Below, piece after piece: positions 27,408 to 35,091 of a stretch of 64,000 bases of DNA. Each line of letters begins with the position of its first letter. The first letter of the stretch is position 1. Both the position numbers and the translations under genes were made by a program. Source of the stretch: Rhodobacter sp. 24-YEA-8 (GTDB taxonomy: Bacteria > Pseudomonadota > Alphaproteobacteria > Rhodobacterales > Rhodobacteraceae); assembly GCF_900105075.1 (NCBI RefSeq), contig NZ_FNSK01000005.1:124001-188000 (forward strand), written 5' to 3'. The notes below the pieces were generated by a model. The model was given only the letters and a program-made list of their open reading frames with translations, searched no databases and was not told the origin of the DNA.

Positions 27408-28556
27408 GTGCAGATCCCGTCCGACCTCAGCGCCAGCCTGGCGCATGGCGGCTTGCCGCCCTTCAGGATGACCACCGATCCCGCTCTGGCACCGGATGCC
27501 CGCGCGGCAGACGCCAATTTACTGCTTTCGCAGGACCCGCCCGGCATTTCCATCACCCAGGCCGAAGAGATCGCCTTGCGGACCTTCGGCATTGCCGGCC
27601 AGTTCCGCAGCCTGTCATCCGAGCGGGATTCCAATTTTCATGTCAGCCTGGCCTGTGGCACTCAGGCGCTGTTGAAGATCACCAATGCCAGCGAGGACCG
27701 CAGTGTCACCGCGATGCAGACGGCGGCGCTGATGCATCTGGCAGTGATTGATCCCGACCTGCCGGTGCAACGGATCTGTCAGACGCTGAACGGTGAGGCC
27801 TGGGACATTGTCACCGGCCCTTCTGGGCAGCAGCATATCGTGCGGCTGCTGACATGGCTTGACGGCACAATGCTGCATGCCGCAACGCCCGGCCCGGATC
27901 TGCACTACCGCATAGGCGCGCTGCTGGGGCGGTTGAGCAAAGGGATGCGCGGCTTTTTCCATCCCGCCGCGGGTCATGTCCTGCAATGGGACATTAAACA
28001 GGCGGCCAGCCTGCGCCCGATGCTGTCCGCGGTCAGCGATACCGCGTTGCGCGACCGGCTTGGCGCCCATCTCGATCGGTTTGAGGCTGAGATCGCCCCG
28101 CGCCTGCCGCATCTGCGGGCCTGGGTCGTGCACAATGATTTCAACCCCCACAATCTGGTTGTCGACGGAGTTGAGGCCAATATCCCGACCGGGATCATTG
28201 ACTTCGGCGATATGGTTCATACGCCGCTGGCCTGTGATCTGGCGGTCGCCTGCTCCTATAATATCACCGAGGGTCCCGCGCCGCTTGCGCGGGTCGCGGA
28301 TATGGTTGCGGGCTATGCCTCGGTTCTGATGCCAGAAGAGGAAGAGATCGCGCTGCTCCCCGATCTGATCCGGATGCGCCATGTCACCACGCTGGCCGTT
28401 ACCTCCTGGCGCGCGGCCCGCTATCCCGAAAATGCGCCCTATATCCTGAGGAACGCGGCCGCCTCGCTGCGCGGACTTGATGCGATCGATCACATCGGCG
28501 CCGATGAAACCGCGCGGCTGCTGCGCGCCGCCCTGCCTGCAAAAACGACGGAGTGA
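27408..28556 (+). CDS. Aminoglycoside-phosphotransferase-fold kinase, hydroxylysine-kinase-like
   Basis: A 382-residue APH-fold kinase from GTG 27408 (VQIPSDLSAS), preceded by AAGGA; an upstream open frame overlaps the SDR and has no family similarity. Residues LLKITNAS carry the nucleotide Lys, VVHNDFNPHNLVV is the catalytic loop (Asp and Asn), and GIIDFGDMVHTPLACDLAVA provides the metal-binding Asp. The last block resembles hydroxylysine kinase (AGPHD1/HYKK). Its stop overlaps the aminotransferase start by four bases. The pair parallels hydroxylysine or ethanolamine kinase with O-phospho-amine phospholyase, so it may phosphorylate an amino alcohol. Confidence 0.85.
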   Translation: MQIPSDLSASLAHGGLPPFRMTTDPALAPDARAADANLLLSQDPPGISITQAEEIALRTFGIAGQFRSLSSERDSNFHVSLACGTQALLKITNASEDRSVTAMQTAALMHLAVIDPDLPVQRICQTLNGEAWDIVTGPSGQQHIVRLLTWLDGTMLHAATPGPDLHYRIGALLGRLSKGMRGFFHPAAGHVLQWDIKQAASLRPMLSAVSDTALRDRLGAHLDRFEAEIAPRLPHLRAWVVHNDFNPHNLVVDGVEANIPTGIIDFGDMVHTPLACDLAVACSYNITEGPAPLARVADMVAGYASVLMPEEEEIALLPDLIRMRHVTTLAVTSWRAARYPENAPYILRNAAASLRGLDAIDHIGADETARLLRAALPAKTTE

Positions 28557-29890
28557 CCCGGATGAAACCCGATACCACCATGGTAAATGCTTTTGATCCG
28601 ACGCGGACCGCTGGTCTTGCCCCTGAGGATCGTGCGCTGATCCAGCGGCGCGGCAAAGCGCTTGGGCCGGCTTACCGCCTGTTCTATGAAGAACCGCTCC
28701 ACCTTGTGCGGGGCGAGGGGGTCTGGCTTTACGACGCCCAAGGCAATGCCTGGCTTGACGCCTATAATAATGTGGCCTCTGTCGGCCATTCCCATCCAAA
28801 AGTGGTTGAGGCGATCAGCCGCCAGCTTGCCACGCTCAACACCCATACCCGCTACCTGCATGAGGGCGTGGTCAGCTATGCCGAGAGGCTGCTTGCCACC
28901 ATGCCCCCCGAGCTGGGCCATATGATGTTCACCTGCACCGGGTCAGAAGCCAATGACCTCGCACTGCGTATCGCGCGGTCTTACACCGGGCGCCAGGGGG
29001 TGATCGTGACCCGGCTGGCCTATCACGGGCTGACCGAGTCGGTATCGGAATTCTCTCCCTCGCTGGGTGGCTTCGTTAAAAGGGGCGCGAGGGTGCGCCT
29101 GATCGATGCGCCCAATGCTCTGTTTGTCCCGCCCGCCGAACAGGGGGCGAAACTGGCGGCGGATCTGGCGAAAGCCATCGCAGAAATGCGCGCTGACGGG
29201 ATCGAGCCCGCGGCTTTCATCGTCGACACGATCTTCTCAAGTGACGGGCTCTACCCCGATCCGGCGGGCTTTCTGAAACCGGCCGCCGATCTGATCCGCG
29301 CCGAAGGCGGGCTCTTCATCGCCGATGAGGTGCAACCTGGCTTTGCCCGCACGGGGGATCGTTTCTGGGGCTTTCAGCGGCATGGCATCACGCCTGATAT
29401 CGTAACGATGGGCAAGCCAATGGGCAATGGTTTCCCCGTTGCAGGCGCGGCTATCCGCCCGGAAGTCGTCGCGGAATTCGGCGAGAAAGCCAGGTATTTC
29501 AACACGTTCGGGGGAAATCCGGTGGCCAGTGCTGCCGGAATGGCGGTGCTTGATGTGATCGAAACCGAAGGGCTTCAGCAAAACGCGCGCGAGATCGGGG
29601 CCTTTCTGAAGCGGGGGCTTTCCGAGATTGTACGCGGACGCGACGATATCGGTGACGTGCGGGGCGCGGGGCTGTTTCTGGCGATGGAATGTGTCGAGAG
29701 CCAGAGCACGAACAAACCGAATGCCCGGCTAGCGGGCCATATCGTCAACCATCTGCGGCGCAATGGTGTGCTGATCAGCGCCACCGGACCCGGCGCGAAC
29801 ATTCTCAAGATCCGCCCGCCACTGGTGTTGCAAAAGCCCGAAGCGACTCGGTTTCTTGAGGCAATCAGTGCCGCGGTTGCCGCCGCCTGA
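28553..29890 (+). CDS. Class III aminotransferase family protein, O-phospho-amine phospholyase-like (AGXT2L type)
   Basis: A 445-residue PLP enzyme starting at GTG 28553 (an ATG at 28562 is an alternative). It shows GSEANDLALRIAR, the PLP Asp in FIADEVQPGFARTGDRFWGF, and the Schiff-base Lys in VTMGKPMGNGFPVAG, a block shared with ethanolamine-phosphate and phosphohydroxylysine phospholyases (AGXT2L1/2). A phospholyase would eliminate phosphate and ammonia from the upstream kinase's product to give an aldehyde. Ordinary transamination of an omega-amino acid is the alternative. The coupling with an APH-fold kinase favours the phospholyase role. Confidence 0.88.
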   Translation: MTRMKPDTTMVNAFDPTRTAGLAPEDRALIQRRGKALGPAYRLFYEEPLHLVRGEGVWLYDAQGNAWLDAYNNVASVGHSHPKVVEAISRQLATLNTHTRYLHEGVVSYAERLLATMPPELGHMMFTCTGSEANDLALRIARSYTGRQGVIVTRLAYHGLTESVSEFSPSLGGFVKRGARVRLIDAPNALFVPPAEQGAKLAADLAKAIAEMRADGIEPAAFIVDTIFSSDGLYPDPAGFLKPAADLIRAEGGLFIADEVQPGFARTGDRFWGFQRHGITPDIVTMGKPMGNGFPVAGAAIRPEVVAEFGEKARYFNTFGGNPVASAAGMAVLDVIETEGLQQNAREIGAFLKRGLSEIVRGRDDIGDVRGAGLFLAMECVESQSTNKPNARLAGHIVNHLRRNGVLISATGPGANILKIRPPLVLQKPEATRFLEAISAAVAAA

Positions 29891-29965
29891 GGCCTGGCTG
29901 GCAGCAGGCTCGCGCCGTGCAGGGGAAACTGATAGTTTCGGTCAAAGTGCCTGAAAGATAGCAAA

Positions 29966-30655
29966 ATGGATTTTGCCCAACTGACCGCCGAACCCTTGCA
30001 CGAGCAGGCCTATTCGGCTTTGCGAAATGCGCTTCTTATGGGGCGCTTCACCCCCGGACAATCCGTAACCATCCGTGGTCTGGGGGCGAGCCTCGGCATT
30101 TCGGCCACTCCGGTCCGGGAGGCCCTGCAGCGCCTGATCGCCGAAGGGGCGCTGGAACTTGCCGCCAACCGCACGGTGCAGGTGCCGGTCATGACGCGTG
30201 CCCGGTTTGCCGAGATCACCGCGATCCGCCTGCGCCTGGAACCTCTGGCCGGTGAGGCTGCGCTGTCCCATGCCAGTGCAGAGCTTTGTACAAAGCTGGA
30301 AGTGTTGAACGAACGCATGTTCGCTTCAATCGCCGAGGGCCGTTTTTCCGACTATCTGGCGGATAATCAGAGCTTCCATTTTCTGATCTACGAGAGCGCG
30401 AAGCAGCCATTCCTTCAGCAGATGATCGGGCTGTGCTGGTTGCGGACCGGCCCCTGGCTGAACCGTCTCGCGGATGAAGGGCGCTTCCATGTCATCGCTA
30501 ATGAAGAACATGGCCAGATGATCTCGGCACTGCGCAGACAGGACCCCGACGCGATCGCCGCAGCGCTGGTGAAGGACATAGGGGACGCCGCCGAAGTGCT
30601 GGCAACCCATCTGATCTATGCCGAGGATACCGGTGCCCCGAAAGGCCGGCCCTGA
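29966..30655 (+). CDS. GntR-family transcriptional regulator, FCD type
   Basis: A 229-residue regulator. The N-terminal winged helix (HEQAYSALRNALLMGRFTPGQ, SLGISATPVREALQRLIAEG) is followed by an FCD effector domain with the helix RLRLEPLAGEAALSHA and later His residues (ADNQSFHFLIYE, NEEHGQMISAL) that bind a metal in this family. It lies 76 bases after the phospholyase-like gene and ends the dehydratase operon; a natural target is the palindrome at 19580-19589. Effectors of this subgroup are usually small organic acids. Confidence 0.92.
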   Translation: MDFAQLTAEPLHEQAYSALRNALLMGRFTPGQSVTIRGLGASLGISATPVREALQRLIAEGALELAANRTVQVPVMTRARFAEITAIRLRLEPLAGEAALSHASAELCTKLEVLNERMFASIAEGRFSDYLADNQSFHFLIYESAKQPFLQQMIGLCWLRTGPWLNRLADEGRFHVIANEEHGQMISALRRQDPDAIAAALVKDIGDAAEVLATHLIYAEDTGAPKGRP

Positions 30656-30879
30656 GCCGGTCATCGCCTTAACAGATTGTCGGTTCGGCGGCCGGGCCTT
30701 TCGGCGCGTTGCGCGCCCGGGGCCGTGCCACAGGAGTTTAGGCGGCAGAGCCTGGCCTGCGGCCTAGCCCCGGAGTGGCGCTGGTCCGGGGTGCTTCCGT
30801 TTGTTCATCGCATTCACGGCCTCTGACCACGTGGCAGGGGCAGAGGCAGGTGGAATTTCTGGCATATCGGGTGAAACAT

Positions 30880-30909
30880 TTTGTTTGATATGTTCGATAA
30901 TGTTTAATG
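30880..30909. promoter_or_regulatory. 10-bp phased repeats, candidate DeoR-type operator
   Basis: Three abutting 10-bp units, TTTGTTTGAT, ATGTTCGATA and ATGTTTAATG, match the units at 16188-16230 next to the DeoR regulator. This is the region upstream of the ribose-type importer operon, so the DeoR protein may control both loci. Confidence 0.6.
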
Positions 30910-31063
30910 CCGCAAGATGCCTCCGGTTGCCACGATTTTGCCCATAAACTACTTTTCATCAGCAAAATCATTGATGTATGAAAATTTCCATACAGATGGC
31001 CATGAAGTTACCGGCAGAATTCAACGAGAATCTCTGATCGTCACAGATGTCGGCACAGAATTC

Positions 31064-31083
31064 TTTTTCGATTGTGTTCGAAT
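31064..31083. promoter_or_regulatory. Second pair of 10-bp repeat units
   Basis: TTTTTCGATT (31064-31073) and GTGTTCGAAT (31074-31083) repeat the core TTCGA at a 10-bp period, as in the other two arrays. A TTGACG hexamer, possibly a -35 element, follows at 31089, placing the units at a promoter. Confidence 0.45.
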
Positions 31084-31230
31084 CCTGTTGACGCTTGTCG
31101 AGGCCATCCATTAGCCTTTTCTCCAGACCCGCAAACAGGGTTGCAGGGGGATTATCATCGAGAGAGAGGCAGGGCAGGTTTGCCCGGGGCGCAATTTTCG
31201 CGGCATGTTTAGATTGCCATGCGGGCAGCT

Positions 31231-31428
31231 ATGTCAAACTTCGCAAAATTGCTTCCGGGCACGAAACCGGTGACTGCCATGGTCCACCTGAAGCCTTTGC
31301 CGGGGGTCCGGCTTTATGATGAGGCGGCGGTGACAAAGGGGATCGTCAAAGGGGTCGCCTGCGATCCGGAGGCTTTGCAGGCAGCAGATGTCAATGCCGA
31401 CGATCCGGAGAGTGCAATGACTTCATGA
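31231..31428 (+). pseudogene. Truncated btpA/sgcQ remnant
   Basis: The frame from ATG 31231 (MSNFAKLLPGTKPVTAMVHL) aligns with the N-terminal 60 or so residues of the intact BtpA-like protein at 10214-11020: MVHLKPLPGVRLYDE matches MVHLNPMPGTPLYDA, and DPEALQAADVNAD matches DLEALQAAGVDAV. It then stops after about 65 residues, whereas the family is near 265. The rest of the gene is absent. It is a decayed second copy at the head of the ribose-type operon, suggesting that operon once carried its own btpA. Confidence 0.8.
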
Positions 31429-31484
31429 GGATCGTGAGAGCCAGCCTGGGCTGACGTTCAGGCAGACCATACCGGGGAGAGACG

Positions 31485-32465
31485 ATGGACGTAAGACGCG
31501 ATACGACAACCAGCTATCTGTACGGCCTCGCAGCGCTGGCGGTCGGGATTTTCGTCGCGTTGTCACTGGCCGCGCCGGGCTATCTTTCCTTCAACAATCT
31601 CTCCTCGATGGGGTTCCAGTTCCCGGAATTCGGGCTGCTGGCCCTGGCAATTCTGCCTGCAATGATTGCCGGAGGGATCGATCTTTCTGTCGTGGCCGTC
31701 GCCAATCTGAGCGCGGTGATCTGCGCGGTTCTGCTGCGTGAAGGCGGCGTTGCGGCGTCAGTCGCCATACCGGTAACGATCCTCACGGGGCTGTGCTGCG
31801 GTGCGGTCAACGGGCTCCTGATCTCATGGCTCAGGCTGCCCGCGATCCTTGCGACACTGGGCACCATGCAGCTGTTTGGCGGCATCGCTATCGTCATAAC
31901 GGGCGGCCCGTCGCTGACGGGGCTGCCGGCTTGGTATGCCGCTTTGGGGACATGGTCGGTCTTCGGGATCCTGCCGCTGCCGCTGGTCATCTTCGCAGGC
32001 GTGGCCCTGGTGCTGGGACTTGTGCTGGCGCGGACGCGGCTTGGACTGCGTGGCAGACTTTACGGTGCCAATGCAACTGCCGCCCGCTTCGCCGGCATTT
32101 CCGAGACGACAACCCTTGTGCTGACCTATGCTATCTGCGGCGGTATCGCGGCTCTGGCCGGGCTGGTTGTGCTGGCGCGGGTCAGCTCGGCCAATCCCGA
32201 TTACGGCAGCTCTTATCTGCTTCTTGTGATCCTGATCAATGTGCTGGCCGGGGTGGATCCCAATGGCGGCCGTGGCACCGTGATCGGAGTGGTGCTGGCG
32301 GTGCTGACATTGCAGCTGATCTCAAGCGGTCTGAACTTTATGGCCTTCAGCGCCTATTCGCGCGACCTCTTCTATGGCGGCCTGCTGGTGGCGGTGATGC
32401 TGGGGCGCTGGATGGCCGGCAATCTGGGCCTCGGCCCTCTTTTCATGCGGAAAAAACGGATATGA
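31485..32465 (+). CDS. Ribose-type (CUT2) ABC importer permease
   Basis: A 326-residue RbsC-like permease with about eight to ten helices. It carries LPAMIAGGIDLSVVAVANLSAVICA in the first conserved block and ILINVLAGVDPNGGRGTVIGVV in the second, both typical of the CUT2 family. The ATG at 31485 has a GGGGAGAGACG ribosome-binding site. A second RbsC-like permease is at 37661-38704, so the importer probably has a heterodimeric membrane part, as in the AI-2 and rhamnose systems (LsrC/LsrD). Its stop overlaps the M42 gene start by four bases. Confidence 0.92.
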   Translation: MDVRRDTTTSYLYGLAALAVGIFVALSLAAPGYLSFNNLSSMGFQFPEFGLLALAILPAMIAGGIDLSVVAVANLSAVICAVLLREGGVAASVAIPVTILTGLCCGAVNGLLISWLRLPAILATLGTMQLFGGIAIVITGGPSLTGLPAWYAALGTWSVFGILPLPLVIFAGVALVLGLVLARTRLGLRGRLYGANATAARFAGISETTTLVLTYAICGGIAALAGLVVLARVSSANPDYGSSYLLLVILINVLAGVDPNGGRGTVIGVVLAVLTLQLISSGLNFMAFSAYSRDLFYGGLLVAVMLGRWMAGNLGLGPLFMRKKRI

Positions 32466-33568
32466 TCGACTCTCTTCGCCAGTCACTCGAAGCGCTGATG
32501 CTGATCCCGGGCCTCGCCGGGCATGAGGACCGGGTCCGCCGCCATATCACCGGGCAGCTTGCGCATCTGCCATTGCAGGTCTCGGTCGATATGCTGGGCA
32601 ATCTGATCTGTACGCTGCCGGGCGCCGACACCGCACCTTCGGTGATGCTGTTTACCCATATGGACAGCCTCGGTTTCGTGACCCGCAAGATTGAAGCGAA
32701 CGGGCTGATCCGCATCGAGCGGCTTGGCGGCATTCCCGAGAAAGCGCTTCCGGCGCAGCTGGTCACGTTCTGCGTGGGTGAGGGGCGCGATGTGCATGGC
32801 ATCATCGCCAATAAATCGCACCACGCGACCCCGGCAGATGAGAAATACAAGGTCACGCCCTATGCGGATCTTTTCATTGATATCGGCGCCGAAAGTGCGG
32901 GCGCTGTCGAAGCGCTCGGGATCCGGATCGGCACGCCGGTGGTTTATACGCCCCGGGTGGTGCATCTGAACGAGCACCGCGTTGCGGGCACCTGGATTGA
33001 TGATCGTGCAGGCTGCGCGGTGGTGATGGCTGCGGCGGCGGCCCTGGCGGAACTGCCGGCTGCTCAGCGCCCGACGGTGCATTTCGTCTTTGCCGTGCTG
33101 GAAGAATTCAACCTGCGTGGCGCGATGGTGGCAGCCCAGGGGCTGCGGCCCGATGTGGCGATTCAGATTGACCTCGCGTTGAACTCGGACACGCCGGACA
33201 TGACCAGCCGCGGAGAGGTCGTCCTGGGCGGTGGCCCGGCAATGGCACTGTATTCCTTTCACGGGCGGGGCACGCTGAACGGCACCATCCCCCATCCGGC
33301 GCTTCCGAAACTGATGGATGAGACTGCCGCCGCCGAAGGTATCCCCCTGCAGCGTACCGCCCATACCGGCGCTCTTACCGACAGCTCTTATGTGCAGCTG
33401 GTCGGCACCGGCGTCGCCTGCATTGATATGTGTTTTCCCTGTCGCTACACCCATACCTCGCTGGAATTGTGCGACTTGCGTGACCTTTCACAACTGACCC
33501 GGCTGGTCAGTGCGGCCATTGCGCGCATGGCAGGTGATTTCAGTCTCGACCGTGATCTGGTGACCTGA
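32462..33568 (+). CDS. M42-family metallopeptidase-like protein (FrvX/SgcX/glutamyl aminopeptidase type)
   Basis: A 368-residue protein starting MIDSLRQSLEALMLIPGLAGHED. Co-catalytic metal ligands are visible: MLFTHMDSLGFV (His, Asp), GTWIDDRAGCAVVM (Asp), FVFAVLEEFNLRGA (Glu-Glu), DLALNSDTPD (Asp) and, near the end, MCFPCRYTHTSLE (His). M42 proteins are cytosolic dodecameric aminopeptidases, but several members (FrvX, SgcX) sit in sugar operons with no known peptide substrate. Here it is translationally coupled to a sugar permease and an FGGY kinase, so a sugar-linked hydrolytic role is likelier than general proteolysis. Confidence 0.88.
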   Translation: MIDSLRQSLEALMLIPGLAGHEDRVRRHITGQLAHLPLQVSVDMLGNLICTLPGADTAPSVMLFTHMDSLGFVTRKIEANGLIRIERLGGIPEKALPAQLVTFCVGEGRDVHGIIANKSHHATPADEKYKVTPYADLFIDIGAESAGAVEALGIRIGTPVVYTPRVVHLNEHRVAGTWIDDRAGCAVVMAAAAALAELPAAQRPTVHFVFAVLEEFNLRGAMVAAQGLRPDVAIQIDLALNSDTPDMTSRGEVVLGGGPAMALYSFHGRGTLNGTIPHPALPKLMDETAAAEGIPLQRTAHTGALTDSSYVQLVGTGVACIDMCFPCRYTHTSLELCDLRDLSQLTRLVSAAIARMAGDFSLDRDLVT

Positions 33569-35064
33569 TGCGCTATACGCTCGGCATTGATATCGGCACC
33601 TATGAGGCGAAAGGATGCCTTGTCGATGAGAGAGGGCGGGTGATGGCCGAGGCTGCGCGTCGCCATGACATGCAGGTCCCTGAGCCGGGCTACGCTGAAC
33701 ATGATGCCGAGGCCGACTGGTGGCAGGGCTTTGTCACGCTGACGCGGGAGTTGCTGGCAAAAAGTGCCGTTGATCCGAAAGAGATTGCCGCGGTCGGCAT
33801 CTCGGGAATCGGCCCCTGCATGTTGCCGGTCGACGCGGCGGGCGTCGCGCTGATGAATGGTGTGCTTTACGGCGTCGACACCCGCGCCAGCCGGGAGATC
33901 GCAGAGCTGACGGCGGAAATCGGCGTCGAAACGCTGTTGCGGCGCACCGGCAATGGTCTGACCTCGCAATCGGTCGGGCCCAAGATGCTCTGGCTGAAAC
34001 GCAACCGGCCCGAGATTTTCGCGCGCACGAAATACATCATGAATTCGACCACCTGGCTCGTGTTCCGGCTGACGGGGAGAGTGGTGATCGACCATTATTC
34101 TGCCTCCAGCTATCATCCCTATTATGACATCGAAAGCCAGTCCTGGACGCGTGATTACGATGATCTGATCGCGCCGGCCGCGCTTTTGCCCGCGCTGACC
34201 TGGGCCACCGATATCGCCGGACATATCTCTTCTGAGGCCGCGCAGCTGACGGGCCTTGCCAAAGGCACGCCGGTGATCGCAGGAACAATCGACGCCGCCG
34301 CCGAGGCGGTTTCTGTGGGCGTGCAGGATTCCGGTCAGATGATGCTCATGTATGGGTCGTCAATGTTCCTGATCCTCGTGACCGACGAGAGAATTGCGGA
34401 CCCGCACCTCTGGTATGCGCCCTGGCTTTTCCCGGGCCAGCACGCGCTGATGTCGGGAACCGCCACTGCGGGCACGCTCACGCGCTGGTTTGTCAGCCAG
34501 TTCGCCCGCGATTTGCCCGAGACAGAGGTTTTTGCGGTGCTCAGCGCCGAGGCGGCAGCCTCACCCCCCGGCGCGCGGGGCCTGTTGATGCTGCCCTATT
34601 TCTCGGGCGAGCGCACGCCGATCCATGATGCGGCGGCGAAAGGGGTTATTTTCGGGCTCGACCTCTCCCATCAGCGCGGTGATCTCTATCGGGCCCTGCT
34701 GGAAGGGGTTGGCTATGGCATCGCCCAGATCCTCGATACCTATAACGCGGCAGGCGCGCGCATCACCGAGGTGATTGCGGTGGGGGGCGGCACCCGCAAT
34801 TCGATCTGGGCGCAGGGGATCTCGGATATCACGGGACGGGAGCAGACGATCCGCGCCCGCTCGACCGGTGCAGCCTATGGCGATGCCTTTCTCGCTGCGG
34901 TCGGGGTCGGCATGGTCGCTCCCCGCGATATCACGCGCTGGAACCCGAGCGCGCGCATGCTGACACCTGATTCTGATCTGACACAGCTTTACCACGACGG
35001 TGCAGCGCGTTTCCAAAGACTTTACCACAGCACCCGGCCGCTGCTGGCCGGTGGCAAAAACTGA
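33568..35064 (+). CDS. FGGY-family carbohydrate kinase
   Basis: A 498-residue sugar kinase: GIDIGTYEAKGCLVDERG as phosphate loop, PGYAEHDAEADWW, MNSTTWLVFRLTGR in the substrate domain, PYFSGERTPIHDAAAKG, and the adenosine motif AVGGGTRNSIWAQGISDITG. Its ATG shares one base with the M42 stop (TGATG). It is a distinct subfamily from the kinase at 17275-18759 (Tyr rather than Thr after GIDIGT, different substrate region). It probably phosphorylates the sugar imported by the surrounding CUT2 system. Confidence 0.92.
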   Translation: MRYTLGIDIGTYEAKGCLVDERGRVMAEAARRHDMQVPEPGYAEHDAEADWWQGFVTLTRELLAKSAVDPKEIAAVGISGIGPCMLPVDAAGVALMNGVLYGVDTRASREIAELTAEIGVETLLRRTGNGLTSQSVGPKMLWLKRNRPEIFARTKYIMNSTTWLVFRLTGRVVIDHYSASSYHPYYDIESQSWTRDYDDLIAPAALLPALTWATDIAGHISSEAAQLTGLAKGTPVIAGTIDAAAEAVSVGVQDSGQMMLMYGSSMFLILVTDERIADPHLWYAPWLFPGQHALMSGTATAGTLTRWFVSQFARDLPETEVFAVLSAEAAASPPGARGLLMLPYFSGERTPIHDAAAKGVIFGLDLSHQRGDLYRALLEGVGYGIAQILDTYNAAGARITEVIAVGGGTRNSIWAQGISDITGREQTIRARSTGAAYGDAFLAAVGVGMVAPRDITRWNPSARMLTPDSDLTQLYHDGAARFQRLYHSTRPLLAGGKN

Positions 35065-35091
35065 AAAATAAACAAAACAGAGGAGGACGAT

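Larger units (their letters stand above)
30656..31484. other. 829-bp leader/intergenic region before the ribose-type operon
   Basis: This gap holds a GC-rich imperfect inverted repeat at about 30690-30727, a much AT-richer stretch from about 30880 to 31085, two candidate DeoR-type operators, and a btpA remnant at 31231-31428. I see no intact gene. Short open frames at 30738-30971 (minus) and 30917-31114 (plus) lack family features. The composition suggests a transferred or rearranged segment. Confidence 0.6.

Noticed and set aside
30690..30727. GC-rich inverted repeat after the GntR gene as a terminator
   Set aside because: The two arms are imperfect with several internal alternatives and no U-tract, so the pairing is not convincing enough for a separate call.
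31074..31090. GTTCGAATCC, resembling the T-loop of a tRNA gene
   Set aside because: The flanking bases do not form a T-stem and there is no acceptor, D or anticodon arm. The sequence is better explained as part of the 10-bp TTCGA repeats.
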